The notes below the pieces were generated by a model. The model made no database searches. It was not told the DNA's origin and worked only from the letters and a program-made list of their open reading frames with translations. A DNA stretch of 64,000 bases from contig NZ_CP157794.1 of assembly GCF_040111675.1 (NCBI RefSeq), positions 1,633,501 through 1,697,500 of the forward strand, read 5' to 3'. The translations under genes were made by a program, and so were the position numbers. Below, one piece after another: positions 8,801 to 18,257 of this stretch (the stretch's first letter is position 1; each line of letters begins with the position of its first letter). The DNA is from Salinarimonas sp. GTDB taxonomy: Bacteria > Pseudomonadota > Alphaproteobacteria > Rhizobiales > Beijerinckiaceae.

Positions 8801-9343
8801 ATGCGGTCATCCCCCGACGACATGCGCGACGACGCTCCTCTCCCCGCGGAAGACGCTCCGATCGCCCTCGAGCGCTTCCTGCCCTACCGGCTGAACGTGC
8901 TGGCGAGCGTGGTGTCGAACGCGCTGGCGCGGATCTACGCCGAGCGCTTCGGCATCACGATCCCGCAATGGCGCATCATCGCGACGCTCGGCCAGTTCGA
9001 GACCCGCACGGCGCGCGACATCGCGGCCCACGCGGTGATGCACAAGTCGACCGTCTCCCGCGCCGTGGCGGCGCTCGCCGAGCGCGGCCTCGTCGAGCGC
9101 CGGCCCAACCCCGGCGACATGCGCGAGGAGCTGCTCGTGCTCACGCGGCCGGGGCGGGAGATCTACGAGGCGGTGGCGCCGGAGGCGCTCGCCTTCGAGC
9201 GCGCCGTCGTCTCCGGGCTCACGCCGCAGGAGCACGAGACGCTGTTTCGCCTGATCGACAAGCTCGACGCCCACACCCGGGCGCTCGCGCCCGACCTCGA
9301 CGTCGCCGATGCGGCGACCAACGCCTCGGAGGCCTCCCGTTGA
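8801..9343 (+). CDS. MarR-family transcriptional regulator of the homogentisate genes
   Basis: This 180-residue winged-helix dimer protein has ITIPQWRIIATLGQF, the recognition-helix region HAVMHKSTVSRAVAALAERGLVERR, and the wing MREELLVLT. It should repress hmgA and its own operon, with an aromatic acid releasing it from the GTTGC palindrome. A second ATG at 8822 is possible, and neither has a strong ribosome binding site. The stop codon overlaps the TTG start of the downstream isomerase, so regulator and isomerase are co-transcribed. The ligand is not evident from the sequence. Confidence 0.9.
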   Translation: MRSSPDDMRDDAPLPAEDAPIALERFLPYRLNVLASVVSNALARIYAERFGITIPQWRIIATLGQFETRTARDIAAHAVMHKSTVSRAVAALAERGLVERRPNPGDMREELLVLTRPGREIYEAVAPEALAFERAVVSGLTPQEHETLFRLIDKLDAHTRALAPDLDVADAATNASEASR

Positions 9344-9969
9344 AGCTCCACGGCTATTTCCGCTCCTCCGCCGCCTATCGCGTGCGCATCGCGCTCGCCC
9401 TGAAGGGCGTCGCCTTTGAGCAGGCCTTCGTGCATCTCGTGCGCCGCGAGCATCTCTCCGAGGCCTATCGCGCGCTGAACCCGCAAGGGCGCGTCCCGGC
9501 GCTCGAGACGGACGACGGCGCGGTGCTGGTCCAGTCGCCCGCGATCCTGGAATGGATCGAGGAGACCTGGCCCGAGCCGACGCTGCTTGCGGGCGACGCG
9601 CGCCGTCGCGCCGAGATCCGGGCCGCCTGCGCGGTCATCGGCTGCGACATCCACCCGCTGAACAACCTCTCGACGCTCTCGTGGCTCAAGGAGCGCCTCG
9701 GCGCCGACCAGGCCGCCGTCGACGCCTGGTACGCGCACTGGATCCACGAGGGCTTCGCCGCGCTCGAGCGGCTGATCCGCCCGGGGCCCTTCGCCTTCGG
9801 CGACGCGCCGACCATGGCGGATCTCTACATCGTCCCGCAGGTTTTCAACGCACGACGGTTCTCGGTGCCGCTCGACGCCTACCCGAAGATCCGCGCCGTC
9901 GACGAGGCCTGCCGCGCGCAGCCCGCCTTCGCCGCGGCCGCCCCCGAGAACCAGCCCGATGCGGCCTGA
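9340..9969 (+). CDS. maiA: Maleylacetoacetate isomerase (zeta-class GST)
   Basis: This 209-residue glutathione-dependent enzyme isomerises maleylacetoacetate to fumarylacetoacetate between HmgA and the FAH-family hydrolase. The N-terminal thioredoxin-like domain begins KLHGYFRSSAAYRVRIAL, containing the zeta-class Ser-Ser-x-x-x-Arg active-site motif. NPQGRVPALETDDG follows, with a helical C-terminal domain containing CDIHPLNNL. No ATG is available near the expected start. TTG 9340 overlaps the marR stop as TTGA, has GGAGG upstream, and gives exactly the family N terminus, so I use it. Translation should be coupled to marR. Confidence 0.93.
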   Translation: MKLHGYFRSSAAYRVRIALALKGVAFEQAFVHLVRREHLSEAYRALNPQGRVPALETDDGAVLVQSPAILEWIEETWPEPTLLAGDARRRAEIRAACAVIGCDIHPLNNLSTLSWLKERLGADQAAVDAWYAHWIHEGFAALERLIRPGPFAFGDAPTMADLYIVPQVFNARRFSVPLDAYPKIRAVDEACRAQPAFAAAAPENQPDAA

Positions 9970-10032
9970 GGCCGCGACAAACGCATTCACGGCCTGAGGC
10001 CGCCGCCGACGCATCCACCCAAGGAGGACAAG

Positions 10033-11145
<1,113 letters not shown>

Positions 11146-11211
11146 CGGGCCTGCGTCGGCGCCGCGGGGGCCGTAAGGGGGCGCACGGCATGTGGGTCGC
11201 GGCGCCCCTTC

Positions 11212-11411
11212 TCCTTCCCTGTAGGGGAAGGTGTCGCCGCGCGAAAGCGCGGTGACGGATGGGGCGCGCCGGCAGGCGCGTTCGGCGAAGCCGAATTCGA
11301 CGGGTGAGACCGCCGGCCGACGGAGAGCTTCCGCTTCGCGGAACGCGTCGCTCACGCGCCGCGCCCCATCCGTCTCGGCTTCGCCGAGCCACCTTCCCCT
11401 ACAGGGAAGGA
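11212..11411. repeat. Large intergenic palindrome, copy 2
   Basis: A 200-base element with the same inverted ends and nested hairpins as 7002-7197 (TCCTTCCCTGTAGGGGAAG to its complement). It lies between the convergent hpd and DUF2256 genes. The two copies bracket hmgA-marR-maiA-hpd. Confidence 0.8.
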
Positions 11412-11416
11412 AAGCG

Positions 11417-11602
11417 TCAGCCGCGGCCCCTCGACGGCGCGCGCTCCGCTGTCCGCGGTGACTGCGGGGTCTTCCGGCAGCGGTCGGAGCAGTAGCGGAC
11501 CTCGTCCCAGACCTTCTCCCACTTCTTGCGCCACGCGAACGGGCGCCCGCAGGCGGCGCAGGTCTTCTGCGGCAGGTCGGCCTTCTTGCGCATGCGGGCC
11601 AT
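11417..11602 (-). CDS. DUF2256 zinc-ribbon-like protein
   Basis: This small basic protein of 61 residues has the DUF2256 pattern KADLPQKTCAACGRPFAWRKKW followed by YCSDRCRK: two CxxC-type pairs that probably bind one zinc. The role of the family is unknown. Two in-frame ATGs (11602 and 11593) are possible and neither has a strong ribosome binding site. It lies 10 bases after the formyltransferase gene on the same strand and is probably cotranscribed with it. The ORF ends only a few bases from the large palindrome. Confidence 0.85.
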   Translation of the reverse strand: MARMRKKADLPQKTCAACGRPFAWRKKWEKVWDEVRYCSDRCRKTPQSPRTAERAPSRGRG

Positions 11603-11612
11603 GGCAGGCGCC

Positions 11613-12467
11613 TCAGCGGCCTAAATTGCGGGCCGCGTCGAGCGAGACGGGGCTCCAGCGGGTGATGGCGACGTAGCCGTCCTTGGCGGCGACGGTGATG
11701 ACGCGGCGATACTGGTGAACGACCGTCCCCGGCGCGAGGTCGTGCGCCTCCTCCCAGCCGTGGGCCTGGGCGACGTGGATCGTCCCGGGCCCGAGCGGCG
11801 CGAGGGTCTCGACGACGCCGAAGGCGCGCACCCGGCGCATCAGCATCTCTACCGGCAGGCGGAAATCGAGCGTGCGGTCCGCGTCGCTGGCGCGGGGATA
11901 GTAGCTCCCGCCGACCTGCGGCTCCGCCGCCGCCCAGGCGGCGGGAAAGTTCGCCGCGAGCCCACGGGCGATGCGCCGCGTCGCCATCTGGCAGCGGGCG
12001 AGCAGCGTCTCGTGCGTCTCGAGCGGGGAGAGCGCGAAACGCTCCCGGCCGAGCATGGCGCCGGTGTCGTAGGCGTCGTCGAGGACGTGGGCGCTCATGC
12101 CCCAATCGGCGCGCCCGTCGAGGATGGCGCGGTAGAGCGGGTAGGGCCCGCGCCCCTCGGGCAACGGCGAGGGGTGGAAGTTGAGCGCGTAGCGCAGATG
12201 CTCCCGCCAGGGCGGGATGCGCCAGGGATAGCCCGCGACGACGAGGCACTCGCAGCCGGCCTGTCCGAGTGCGGCGAGATCGCCCGGCGTGATCCGCGAC
12301 ATCTGGATCGGCAGCTTGCGCGTCGCGGCCTCGGCGACGATACGTTCGTTGAAATCGTGCAGGCCGTCGCAGGGGCGGGTGAACAGCATCATCGGCCGCC
12401 AGCCGGCGGCGACGAAGCCGTCGAAGGCGTCGGCGAGGAAATCGATTCCCGCGAATGCGAAGCGCAT
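11613..12467 (-). CDS. Formyltransferase-family protein (Fmt/ArnA-like fold)
   Basis: This 284-residue protein has the formyltransferase core. NFHPSPLPEGRGPYPLYRAI holds the conserved Asn-x-His and the SxLPxxRG loop, and HVLDDAYDTGAML carries the catalytic Asp. It also has a C-terminal segment like the Fmt C domain. Members transfer a formyl group from 10-formyltetrahydrofolate to Met-tRNA or to an amino sugar. Sequence alone does not tell which substrate is used, and housekeeping fmt normally sits beside def, so this is probably a paralogue. The frame can start at GTG 12479; I prefer ATG 12467, which gives MRFAFAGIDF with GGGAG upstream. Confidence 0.8.
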   Translation of the reverse strand: MRFAFAGIDFLADAFDGFVAAGWRPMMLFTRPCDGLHDFNERIVAEAATRKLPIQMSRITPGDLAALGQAGCECLVVAGYPWRIPPWREHLRYALNFHPSPLPEGRGPYPLYRAILDGRADWGMSAHVLDDAYDTGAMLGRERFALSPLETHETLLARCQMATRRIARGLAANFPAAWAAAEPQVGGSYYPRASDADRTLDFRLPVEMLMRRVRAFGVVETLAPLGPGTIHVAQAHGWEEAHDLAPGTVVHQYRRVITVAAKDGYVAITRWSPVSLDAARNLGR

Positions 12468-12580
12468 CGTGCCGGTCACTCCCTGATGCGACCGGTCGCC
12501 GCCCGTCCCAGGGGCTCGACCGCGGCCGTCTTCGGCATAGGTAGCGCATCGCGAGCGAGTGTGCAGCGGGAGCGTCGAGG

Positions 12581-13315
12581 ATGAGTGGACGGGTTCTGGT
12601 CTGGGGCGGCAGCGGCGGGGTCGGCGCGGCGACGGCGCGGGCGCTCACCGCGCGAGGATACCGCGTGCATCTCGCCGCGCGCGACGAGGCGCGGCTCGCC
12701 GAGACCGCCCGCGCGGTCGACGCGGCCGGCTACACGGTCGCGGACGCCACCGATCCGCGAGCGATCGCACGGGCCACGGAAGCCGCGAGCGCGGGGGAGG
12801 GGCTCTCCGGGCTCGTCTACGCGGTGGGCTCCATCAACCTGAAGCCGCTGGCGCGGCTCACCGAGGAGGACTTCCTCGCCGACTACCGGCTGAACGCGCT
12901 CGGCGCCGCGCAGGCGGTGCAGGCGGCGCTCAAGCCCTTCCGGCAGGCGAACGGGGCGAGCGTTGTGCTGTTCTCGACGGTGGCCGCGAAGCAGGGCTTT
13001 TCCGCTCACGCCTCCGTGGCCATGGCCAAGGGAGCGGTGCAGGGCCTGACCCTGGCGCTCGCGGCGGAGCTCGCGCCGAAGGTGCGGGTGAACTGCCTCG
13101 CGCCCTCGCTGCTCGAGACCGACCTCGCGAAAGGCATCACCGGCAACGCCGCGATGGCGCAGGCGATCGCGGGCATGCACGCCATCCCCCGGCTCGGCAC
13201 CGGGCAGGACGTGGGCGGCCTCGCCGCCTTCCTGATCTCGCCCGAGGCCGCCTGGATCACGGGGCAGACCATCGCGGTGGACGGCGGGCGTTCGACCCTG
13301 CGCGTCAAGGGGTGA
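12581..13315 (+). CDS. SDR-family protein lacking the catalytic tyrosine, paired with photolyase
   Basis: This 244-residue Rossmann protein has a cofactor loop variant GGSGGVG at residues 9-15 (classical TGxxxGxG) and C-terminal WITGQTIAVDGG, both SDR hallmarks. The active-site segment reads FSTVAAKQGFSAHASVAMAK: the Lys is present, but the position of the YxxxK tyrosine is Val and the Ser is replaced by or shifted to Thr. It may therefore bind a nucleotide without normal SDR chemistry. It ends 11 bases before the photolyase ATG, so the two form an operon, and a role connected with photolyase or its chromophore is a guess. Confidence 0.85.
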   Translation: MSGRVLVWGGSGGVGAATARALTARGYRVHLAARDEARLAETARAVDAAGYTVADATDPRAIARATEAASAGEGLSGLVYAVGSINLKPLARLTEEDFLADYRLNALGAAQAVQAALKPFRQANGASVVLFSTVAAKQGFSAHASVAMAKGAVQGLTLALAAELAPKVRVNCLAPSLLETDLAKGITGNAAMAQAIAGMHAIPRLGTGQDVGGLAAFLISPEAAWITGQTIAVDGGRSTLRVKG

Positions 13316-13326
13316 GCCGGCGCGCG

Positions 13327-14862
13327 ATGAAGACCCTGCGTCTCCTGCTGGGCGACCAGCTCACCCGCTCGATCGCCTCGCTCACGGATCTCGACCCGGA
13401 CCACGACGTGGTGCTGATGGTCGAGGTCTGGGAGGAGGCGACCTACGTGCGCCACCACAAGCAGAAGATCGCCTTCCTGTTCTCGGCGATGCGCCATTTC
13501 GCCGAGGCGCTGCGCGCGGAGGGGATTTCGGTCGACTACGTGCGGCTCGACGACGCGGAGAACGCCGGCTCCTTCGGGGCCGAGCTCGCCCGCGCCGTCG
13601 CACGTCATGCGCCCGACCGTGTGGTGGTGACGGAGCCCGGCGAATGGCGCGTGCTCCAGATGATGCGGGACTGGCGCGAGGAGCTCGGGCCGCCGGTCGA
13701 GATCCGCGACGACAACCGCTTCCTCGCCACGAAGGCCGAGTTCGCCGCCTGGGCCGGCGCGAAGAAGCAGCTGCGCATGGAGTTCTTCTACCGCGAGATG
13801 CGCCGCAAGACCGGCTTCCTGATGGAGGGCGGCGAGCCCGTCGGCGGGCAGTGGAATTTCGACGCCGAGAACCGCAAGGCGCTGCCGAAGAGCCTGCGCG
13901 TGCCCCCGCGCCGCCGCTTCGAGCCCGATGCGATCACGCGGGAGGTGCTGGCGCTGGTCGCCCGGCGCTTCGGCAACCATTTCGGCGATCTCGAGCCCTT
14001 CGGCTGGGCCGTCACCCGCGCCGACGCGCTGGAAGCCCTGCGCGTCTTCGTCGACGAGGCGCTGCCCACCTTCGGCGACTACCAGGACGCGATGAAGACG
14101 GGCGAGCCGTTCCTCTTCCACGCCGTGCTCTCGCCCTACCTGAACGCCGGGCTCCTCACGGCGGAGGAGGTCTGCCGGGCGGCGGAGCGGGAATGGCGCG
14201 AGGGGCGGGCGCCGTTGAACGCCGTCGAGGGCTTCGTCCGCCAGATCATCGGCTGGCGCGAATACGTGCGCGGGCTCTACTGGCTGAAGATGCCCGCCTA
14301 TGCCGACACCAACGCGCTTTCGGCGACGCGCCCGCTGCCGGATTTCTACTGGACCGGCGAGACGGAGATGAACTGCCTCGCGCAATGCGTCTCCGACACC
14401 CGCCGGCACGCCTATGCGCACCACATCCAGCGGCTGATGGTGCTCGGCAATTTCGCGCTGATCGCGGGGCTCTCGCCGTCGCAGGTGGAGGAATGGTACC
14501 TCGTCGTCTTCGCCGACGCCTACGAATGGGTCGAGCTCCCCAACGTGCACGGCATGATCCTCTACGCCGACGGCGGAGTGCTGGCCTCGAAGCCCTATGC
14601 GGCGTCGGGCGCCTATATCGATCGGATGAGCGACTATTGCGCCGCCTGCGCCTACGACCCGAAGGTCAAGGAGGGCGCGCGCGCCTGCCCGTTCAACTAT
14701 CTCTACTGGAACTTCCTCATGGAGAACGAGGGGCGGCTCGCCGGCAACCCGCGCATGGGCATGCCGCTGCGCACGCTCTCCAAGATGAGCGACGCCCGCA
14801 GGGCCGCGATCCGGGAGGACAGCGCGCGGTTCCTGGCGGGGCTGCGGTCGTCGTACGCCTAG
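13327..14862 (+). CDS. phrB: FeS-cluster bacterial (6-4) photolyase/cryptochrome (PhrB type)
   Basis: This 511-residue flavoprotein of the FeS-BCP class repairs UV (6-4) photoproducts using FAD, a 6,7-dimethyl-8-ribityllumazine antenna and a [4Fe-4S] cluster. The start MKTLRLLLGDQLT is typical. Cysteines at 350 (NCLAQC), 438 and 441 (YCAAC) and 454 (ACPF) have the numbering and spacing of the four cluster ligands reported for Agrobacterium PhrB. The FAD-binding C-terminal helices include GWREYVRGLYW and HHIQRLMVLGNF. The lumazine antenna is the RibH product, and ribH lies in this window (28755-29246). It follows the SDR gene by 11 bases. Confidence 0.95.
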   Translation: MKTLRLLLGDQLTRSIASLTDLDPDHDVVLMVEVWEEATYVRHHKQKIAFLFSAMRHFAEALRAEGISVDYVRLDDAENAGSFGAELARAVARHAPDRVVVTEPGEWRVLQMMRDWREELGPPVEIRDDNRFLATKAEFAAWAGAKKQLRMEFFYREMRRKTGFLMEGGEPVGGQWNFDAENRKALPKSLRVPPRRRFEPDAITREVLALVARRFGNHFGDLEPFGWAVTRADALEALRVFVDEALPTFGDYQDAMKTGEPFLFHAVLSPYLNAGLLTAEEVCRAAEREWREGRAPLNAVEGFVRQIIGWREYVRGLYWLKMPAYADTNALSATRPLPDFYWTGETEMNCLAQCVSDTRRHAYAHHIQRLMVLGNFALIAGLSPSQVEEWYLVVFADAYEWVELPNVHGMILYADGGVLASKPYAASGAYIDRMSDYCAACAYDPKVKEGARACPFNYLYWNFLMENEGRLAGNPRMGMPLRTLSKMSDARRAAIREDSARFLAGLRSSYA

Positions 14863-14870
14863 AAACGAAA

Positions 14871-14892
14871 AGGGGCGCCCGGTGGCGCCCCT
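14871..14892. terminator. Bidirectional hairpin between photolyase and L,D-transpeptidase genes
   Basis: AGGGGCGCC and GGCGCCCCT form a perfect 9-bp stem with a 4-base loop between two convergent genes. An A-rich run precedes it (T-rich when read leftward), so it is a better intrinsic terminator for the leftward gene. Confidence 0.7.
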
Positions 14893-14897
14893 GGTCC

Positions 14898-16145
14898 TCA
14901 GCCGTCCTCGGAGCCCGGCGCTCGGGCGATCGGCACGCCGGCGATGCCGTCGCGGCCGTAGATGTCGTCCCGGAACTGGACGAGGCCGTCGGGCGTGGCC
15001 CAGGCGGTGATGTAGGTCCAGTAATTGCTCACTGGCCGGCGCAGCTGCACGTCGATGCGCTCGCCCGAGCGGAAGGTGTCGTCGATGCGGGCGCGGTCCC
15101 AGCCCTGCTCCTCGGACAGGAGCCAGACCACCAGCTCGCGGACGCTCTGGATGCGCACGCAGCCCGAGGAGACGAAGCGGTAGTCGTCGCCGAAGATGCC
15201 GCGGGCCGGGGTGTCGTGCATGTACACCGCGTCCTTGTTCGGCATGTTGATGCGCACGAAGCCCAGCGAGTTGAACTCGCCGCCCGGGTCCTGCCGGAAG
15301 ACGTAGCGCGTCGCCTCGTCCGAGTACCAGTCCACCGCCTGCGGCGCGATCTCCTGGCCCTGATGGGTGAAGATGCGGATGCGGTTGTCCGTCAGGTAGG
15401 ACGGGTTCTCCTGCATCAGCGGGATCAGGTCGCGGCGGATGATCGAGGCCGGGACGGTCCAGAACGGGTTGAAGTTGATCTCGGTGATGCGCGAGTTGAA
15501 GATCGGCGAGGGCCGATCGACCTTGCCGACGCCGGCGGCGTGGCGGGTCGCGACCATGCCGTTTTCCACCGCCTCCACCGTGGCGGAGGGAATGTTGACG
15601 ATGACGTGGCGGGCGCCGAGATCACCCGAATAGGAGCGCAGGCGCACCACGTTGAGCTCGAGCTGCTCGAGCCGAACGTGCGCCGGCACGTTCAGCGAGA
15701 CGATCGTCGCCGTGTTCAGCGACCCCGTCGGCGTCAGGCCGTGGCGCGTCTGGAAGCGGCGCACGGCCGCCTCGACGAAGGAATCGTACACGTCCGAGGC
15801 GCCCGCGGTCGGGTCCAGGTCTCCCGACAGGATCAGGCGACGCCGCAGGGCGACCACGCTCGGCGAGCGCACCCCGAGCGTGAGCCGCTCGTCGGGCACC
15901 GTGCCCCAGCCGCCGCGGGCGACGATGTCGGCATAGCGCGCGATCATCTGCTCGGTTGCGGCGAGCGTCTCCGGCGAGAGCAGCGGCGTGTCGACGCGCT
16001 CCACGCGCGTGCGCGTCGCGGCGTCGTAGTTCTGGGCCCACTCCGCCTGGAACTGCGCGTACTGCGTCTGCGCCTGCGCGGGCGCGGCGACGAGGGCGGA
16101 GGCGAAGGCGAGCGTGGCGGTCGCGAGGAAGGCGCGGGCGATCAT
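14898..16145 (-). CDS. L,D-transpeptidase with peptidoglycan-binding domain (YcbB-like)
   Basis: This 415-residue secreted enzyme should form 3-3 cross-links in peptidoglycan. A Sec signal peptide covers residues 1-26, ending AQAQ. A PG_binding_1 domain follows around residues 140-165 (FVEAAVRRFQTRHGLTPTGS), then the YkuD catalytic domain with HDTPARGIFGDDYRFVSSG-CVRI, where the His and Cys of the active site are intact. A scaffold region precedes the YkuD part, as in the YcbB/LdtD group. It stands alone, convergent with the photolyase gene and divergent from the polysaccharide operon. Confidence 0.92.
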   Translation of the reverse strand: MIARAFLATATLAFASALVAAPAQAQTQYAQFQAEWAQNYDAATRTRVERVDTPLLSPETLAATEQMIARYADIVARGGWGTVPDERLTLGVRSPSVVALRRRLILSGDLDPTAGASDVYDSFVEAAVRRFQTRHGLTPTGSLNTATIVSLNVPAHVRLEQLELNVVRLRSYSGDLGARHVIVNIPSATVEAVENGMVATRHAAGVGKVDRPSPIFNSRITEINFNPFWTVPASIIRRDLIPLMQENPSYLTDNRIRIFTHQGQEIAPQAVDWYSDEATRYVFRQDPGGEFNSLGFVRINMPNKDAVYMHDTPARGIFGDDYRFVSSGCVRIQSVRELVVWLLSEEQGWDRARIDDTFRSGERIDVQLRRPVSNYWTYITAWATPDGLVQFRDDIYGRDGIAGVPIARAPGSEDG

Positions 16146-16400
16146 CTTCAGAAAACGACTCTCGTTGTCGGGGCGAGGCCGTCGCCGACGGGTGACCGTC
16201 GACGCGCGACCCCGGAAAGGATGACGTGTCGTCGTTTACGAACCATGAGCAGACCGGCCAAATTAAGGCAAATCACGAAACCGCCAGGAGAGCGGGCAGG
16301 GGTGTTGCGCCTGCGCGACAGGCGCGTCGAGCGGCAATCGGTGACGAACGGTTAACCATCCGACGATAAAGCTAGCGGCCATGAAGGACACTCGAGCCGC

Positions 16401-16958
16401 ATGATGAACAGGCGCTCCGCCCTCGCTCTCCTCCTGGTCTCGCCGGTTCTCGCCGGCTGCGTCGCGCCGCGCCCGCGGCTGCTCGAGGCGACCGTGCCTG
16501 GCGAGTACCGGCTCGCGTCGGGCGATCGCCTGCGTGTCATCGTCTTCGGACAGGACGACCTGTCGAACCTCTACACCGTCGACGCCGGCGGCGCGATCGC
16601 GATGCCTTTGATCGGCGCGGTTTCCGTGGAGGGCGCGACGACGCGCGCGGTGGAGGCGCGCGTGGCCGAGCGGCTGCGCGCGGGCTTCCTGCGCGATCCG
16701 CAGGTCACGGTCGAGGTCGACGCCTACCGGCCGTTCTTCATTCTCGGCGAGGTGGGGAGCCCCGGCCAGTTTCCCTACGTCGACGGGCTCACGGTGCAGA
16801 CCGCGGTCGCCATCGCCGGCGGCTTCACGCCCCGCGCGAACCGCGTCAGCGCCGAGATCTCCCGCGAAGCCGGTGACTCTATCGTAACGGAAGCTGTGCC
16901 AATGAGCTTCCCGGTCCGGCCGGGAGACACGATCGTCGTCGGCGAGCGCTGGCTCTGA
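16401..16958 (+). CDS. Polysaccharide biosynthesis/export lipoprotein (Wza/GumB-like)
   Basis: This 185-residue protein has a lipoprotein signal with lipobox LAGC at residues 17-20. A Poly_export domain follows (YRLASGDRLRVIVFGQDDLS) and then a SLBB-type segment (FFILGEVGSPGQFPYVDGLTVQTAVAIAGGF). Members form or gate the outer-membrane channel through which capsule or exopolysaccharide leaves the cell. At 185 residues it is the short GumB/ExoF-like form rather than full-length Wza. It heads a rightward operon with a glycosyltransferase, a priming transferase and a polymerase-like protein. The 255 bases upstream contain no gene but an AT-rich patch near 16260-16280 suitable for a promoter. Confidence 0.9.
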   Translation: MMNRRSALALLLVSPVLAGCVAPRPRLLEATVPGEYRLASGDRLRVIVFGQDDLSNLYTVDAGGAIAMPLIGAVSVEGATTRAVEARVAERLRAGFLRDPQVTVEVDAYRPFFILGEVGSPGQFPYVDGLTVQTAVAIAGGFTPRANRVSAEISREAGDSIVTEAVPMSFPVRPGDTIVVGERWL

Positions 16959-17003
16959 TCGCCGACGCGCCGCCCCGGCCGAGACGGGACGGGGAGGCGC
17001 GAC

Positions 17004-18188
17004 ATGGCCGACAACCACATCCCTCAGCTGCGGATCCTGCACGTCTTCCGGGCGCCGCTCGGCGGCCTGTTCCGGCATGTGCTCGACTTGACCCGGGCGC
17101 AGCTCGCCCGCGGCTACCGGGTCGGCGTCTTCTGCGACTCGGCCACCGGCAACAAGGTCACCGAGGCGGCGCTGGCCGAGCTCGAGCCGCAGCTCTCTCT
17201 CGGGCTGCACCGGTTTCGGATCGCCCGCAACCCCGGCTTCGGGGACGTCGCCGCGATCCGGGCGCTCGGCCGCGTGCGTCGGGAGACGGGCGCCAACGTG
17301 CTCCACGCTCACGGGGCCAAGGGCGGCGCCTATGCGCGCCTTCTGCCGCTGCCGTCCTCCGAGCGGATCGCGCGGATCTACACCCCGCACGGCGGCAGCT
17401 TCAACTTTCGGCCGGGCACCGCGCAGCACCGCTTCTACATGCTGCTCGAGAAGATGATGGCGTCGCGCACCGAGCTGTTCACCTTCGAGAGCGGCTACAT
17501 CGCCGGGCGCTTCCGCACCTATGTGGGCGGCGCGGACGAGCGTGTGCGGGTGATCTACAACGGCATCGCCGAGGCGGAATTCGAGCCGGTCGACGCCGGC
17601 GCCGCCGCGTTCGACCTGCTCTACATCGGCGAGCTGCGCGAGGCGAAGGGGATCGACACCCTCATCGACGCGCTCGCGCGGATTCGCGCCGAGAGCGGCC
17701 GGCGCATGCGCCTTCTCGCCGTGGGCTCCGGACCGGATTACGAGGCGCTCGTCGCCCGCGCCGCCGCACGCGGGATCGGCGAGGACGTGGTGTTCGAGCG
17801 ACCGCAGCCGATCCGCGCCGTGTTCGGGCGCGCCAAGGTCATGGTGGTGCCGTCGCGCGCGGAATCGCTGCCCTACGTCGTGCTCGAGGCCGCTGCCGCC
17901 CGGCAGCCGCTGATCTCGACCGATGTCGGCGGCATTCCCGAGATCTTCGGTCCCTACGCCGACGCCCTGATCCCGCCCGACGACGTGCCGCGTCTGGCGG
18001 AGCGCATCGTCGCGACCCTCGACAAGGATCCGCAGGAACGCGCCGAGGCGGCGCGGGCGCTGGCCGAGCACGTGCACGCGCGCTTCTCGCTCGAGGCCAT
18101 GGCGGACGGCGTGCTCGCCGGCTACCTGACGGCGCTCGGCGCGCCGGTCCCGGCGGTGCAGGCGGCGGTGGCTCTGCAATCGCCTTAA
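17004..18188 (+). CDS. Glycosyltransferase family 4
   Basis: This 394-residue GT-B enzyme adds a sugar in exopolysaccharide repeat-unit synthesis. The N-terminal domain has the acceptor-side motif VFRAPLGGLFRHVLDLTRA. The C-terminal donor domain has LLYIGELREAKGIDTLIDAL and the nucleotide-sugar EX7E-type motif in PSRAESLPYVVLEAAAARQP, then STDVGGIPEI. No membrane segments are visible, so it acts on the cytosolic face. Position between the export lipoprotein and the priming transferase supports an EPS role. Donor and acceptor sugars cannot be read from the sequence. Confidence 0.9.
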   Translation: MADNHIPQLRILHVFRAPLGGLFRHVLDLTRAQLARGYRVGVFCDSATGNKVTEAALAELEPQLSLGLHRFRIARNPGFGDVAAIRALGRVRRETGANVLHAHGAKGGAYARLLPLPSSERIARIYTPHGGSFNFRPGTAQHRFYMLLEKMMASRTELFTFESGYIAGRFRTYVGGADERVRVIYNGIAEAEFEPVDAGAAAFDLLYIGELREAKGIDTLIDALARIRAESGRRMRLLAVGSGPDYEALVARAAARGIGEDVVFERPQPIRAVFGRAKVMVVPSRAESLPYVVLEAAAARQPLISTDVGGIPEIFGPYADALIPPDDVPRLAERIVATLDKDPQERAEAARALAEHVHARFSLEAMADGVLAGYLTALGAPVPAVQAAVALQSP

Positions 18189-18257
18189 GCCTTCCCTCAC
18201 CCAGAACCCGTACAACACGCGACGAATGCCACGCAGAACGCGGGACGAGAGCACGTC

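Noticed and set aside
12479..12479. GTG start for the formyltransferase gene
   Set aside because: The Shine-Dalgarno-like GGGAG overlaps this GTG; ATG 12467 leaves proper spacing and gives the usual N terminus.
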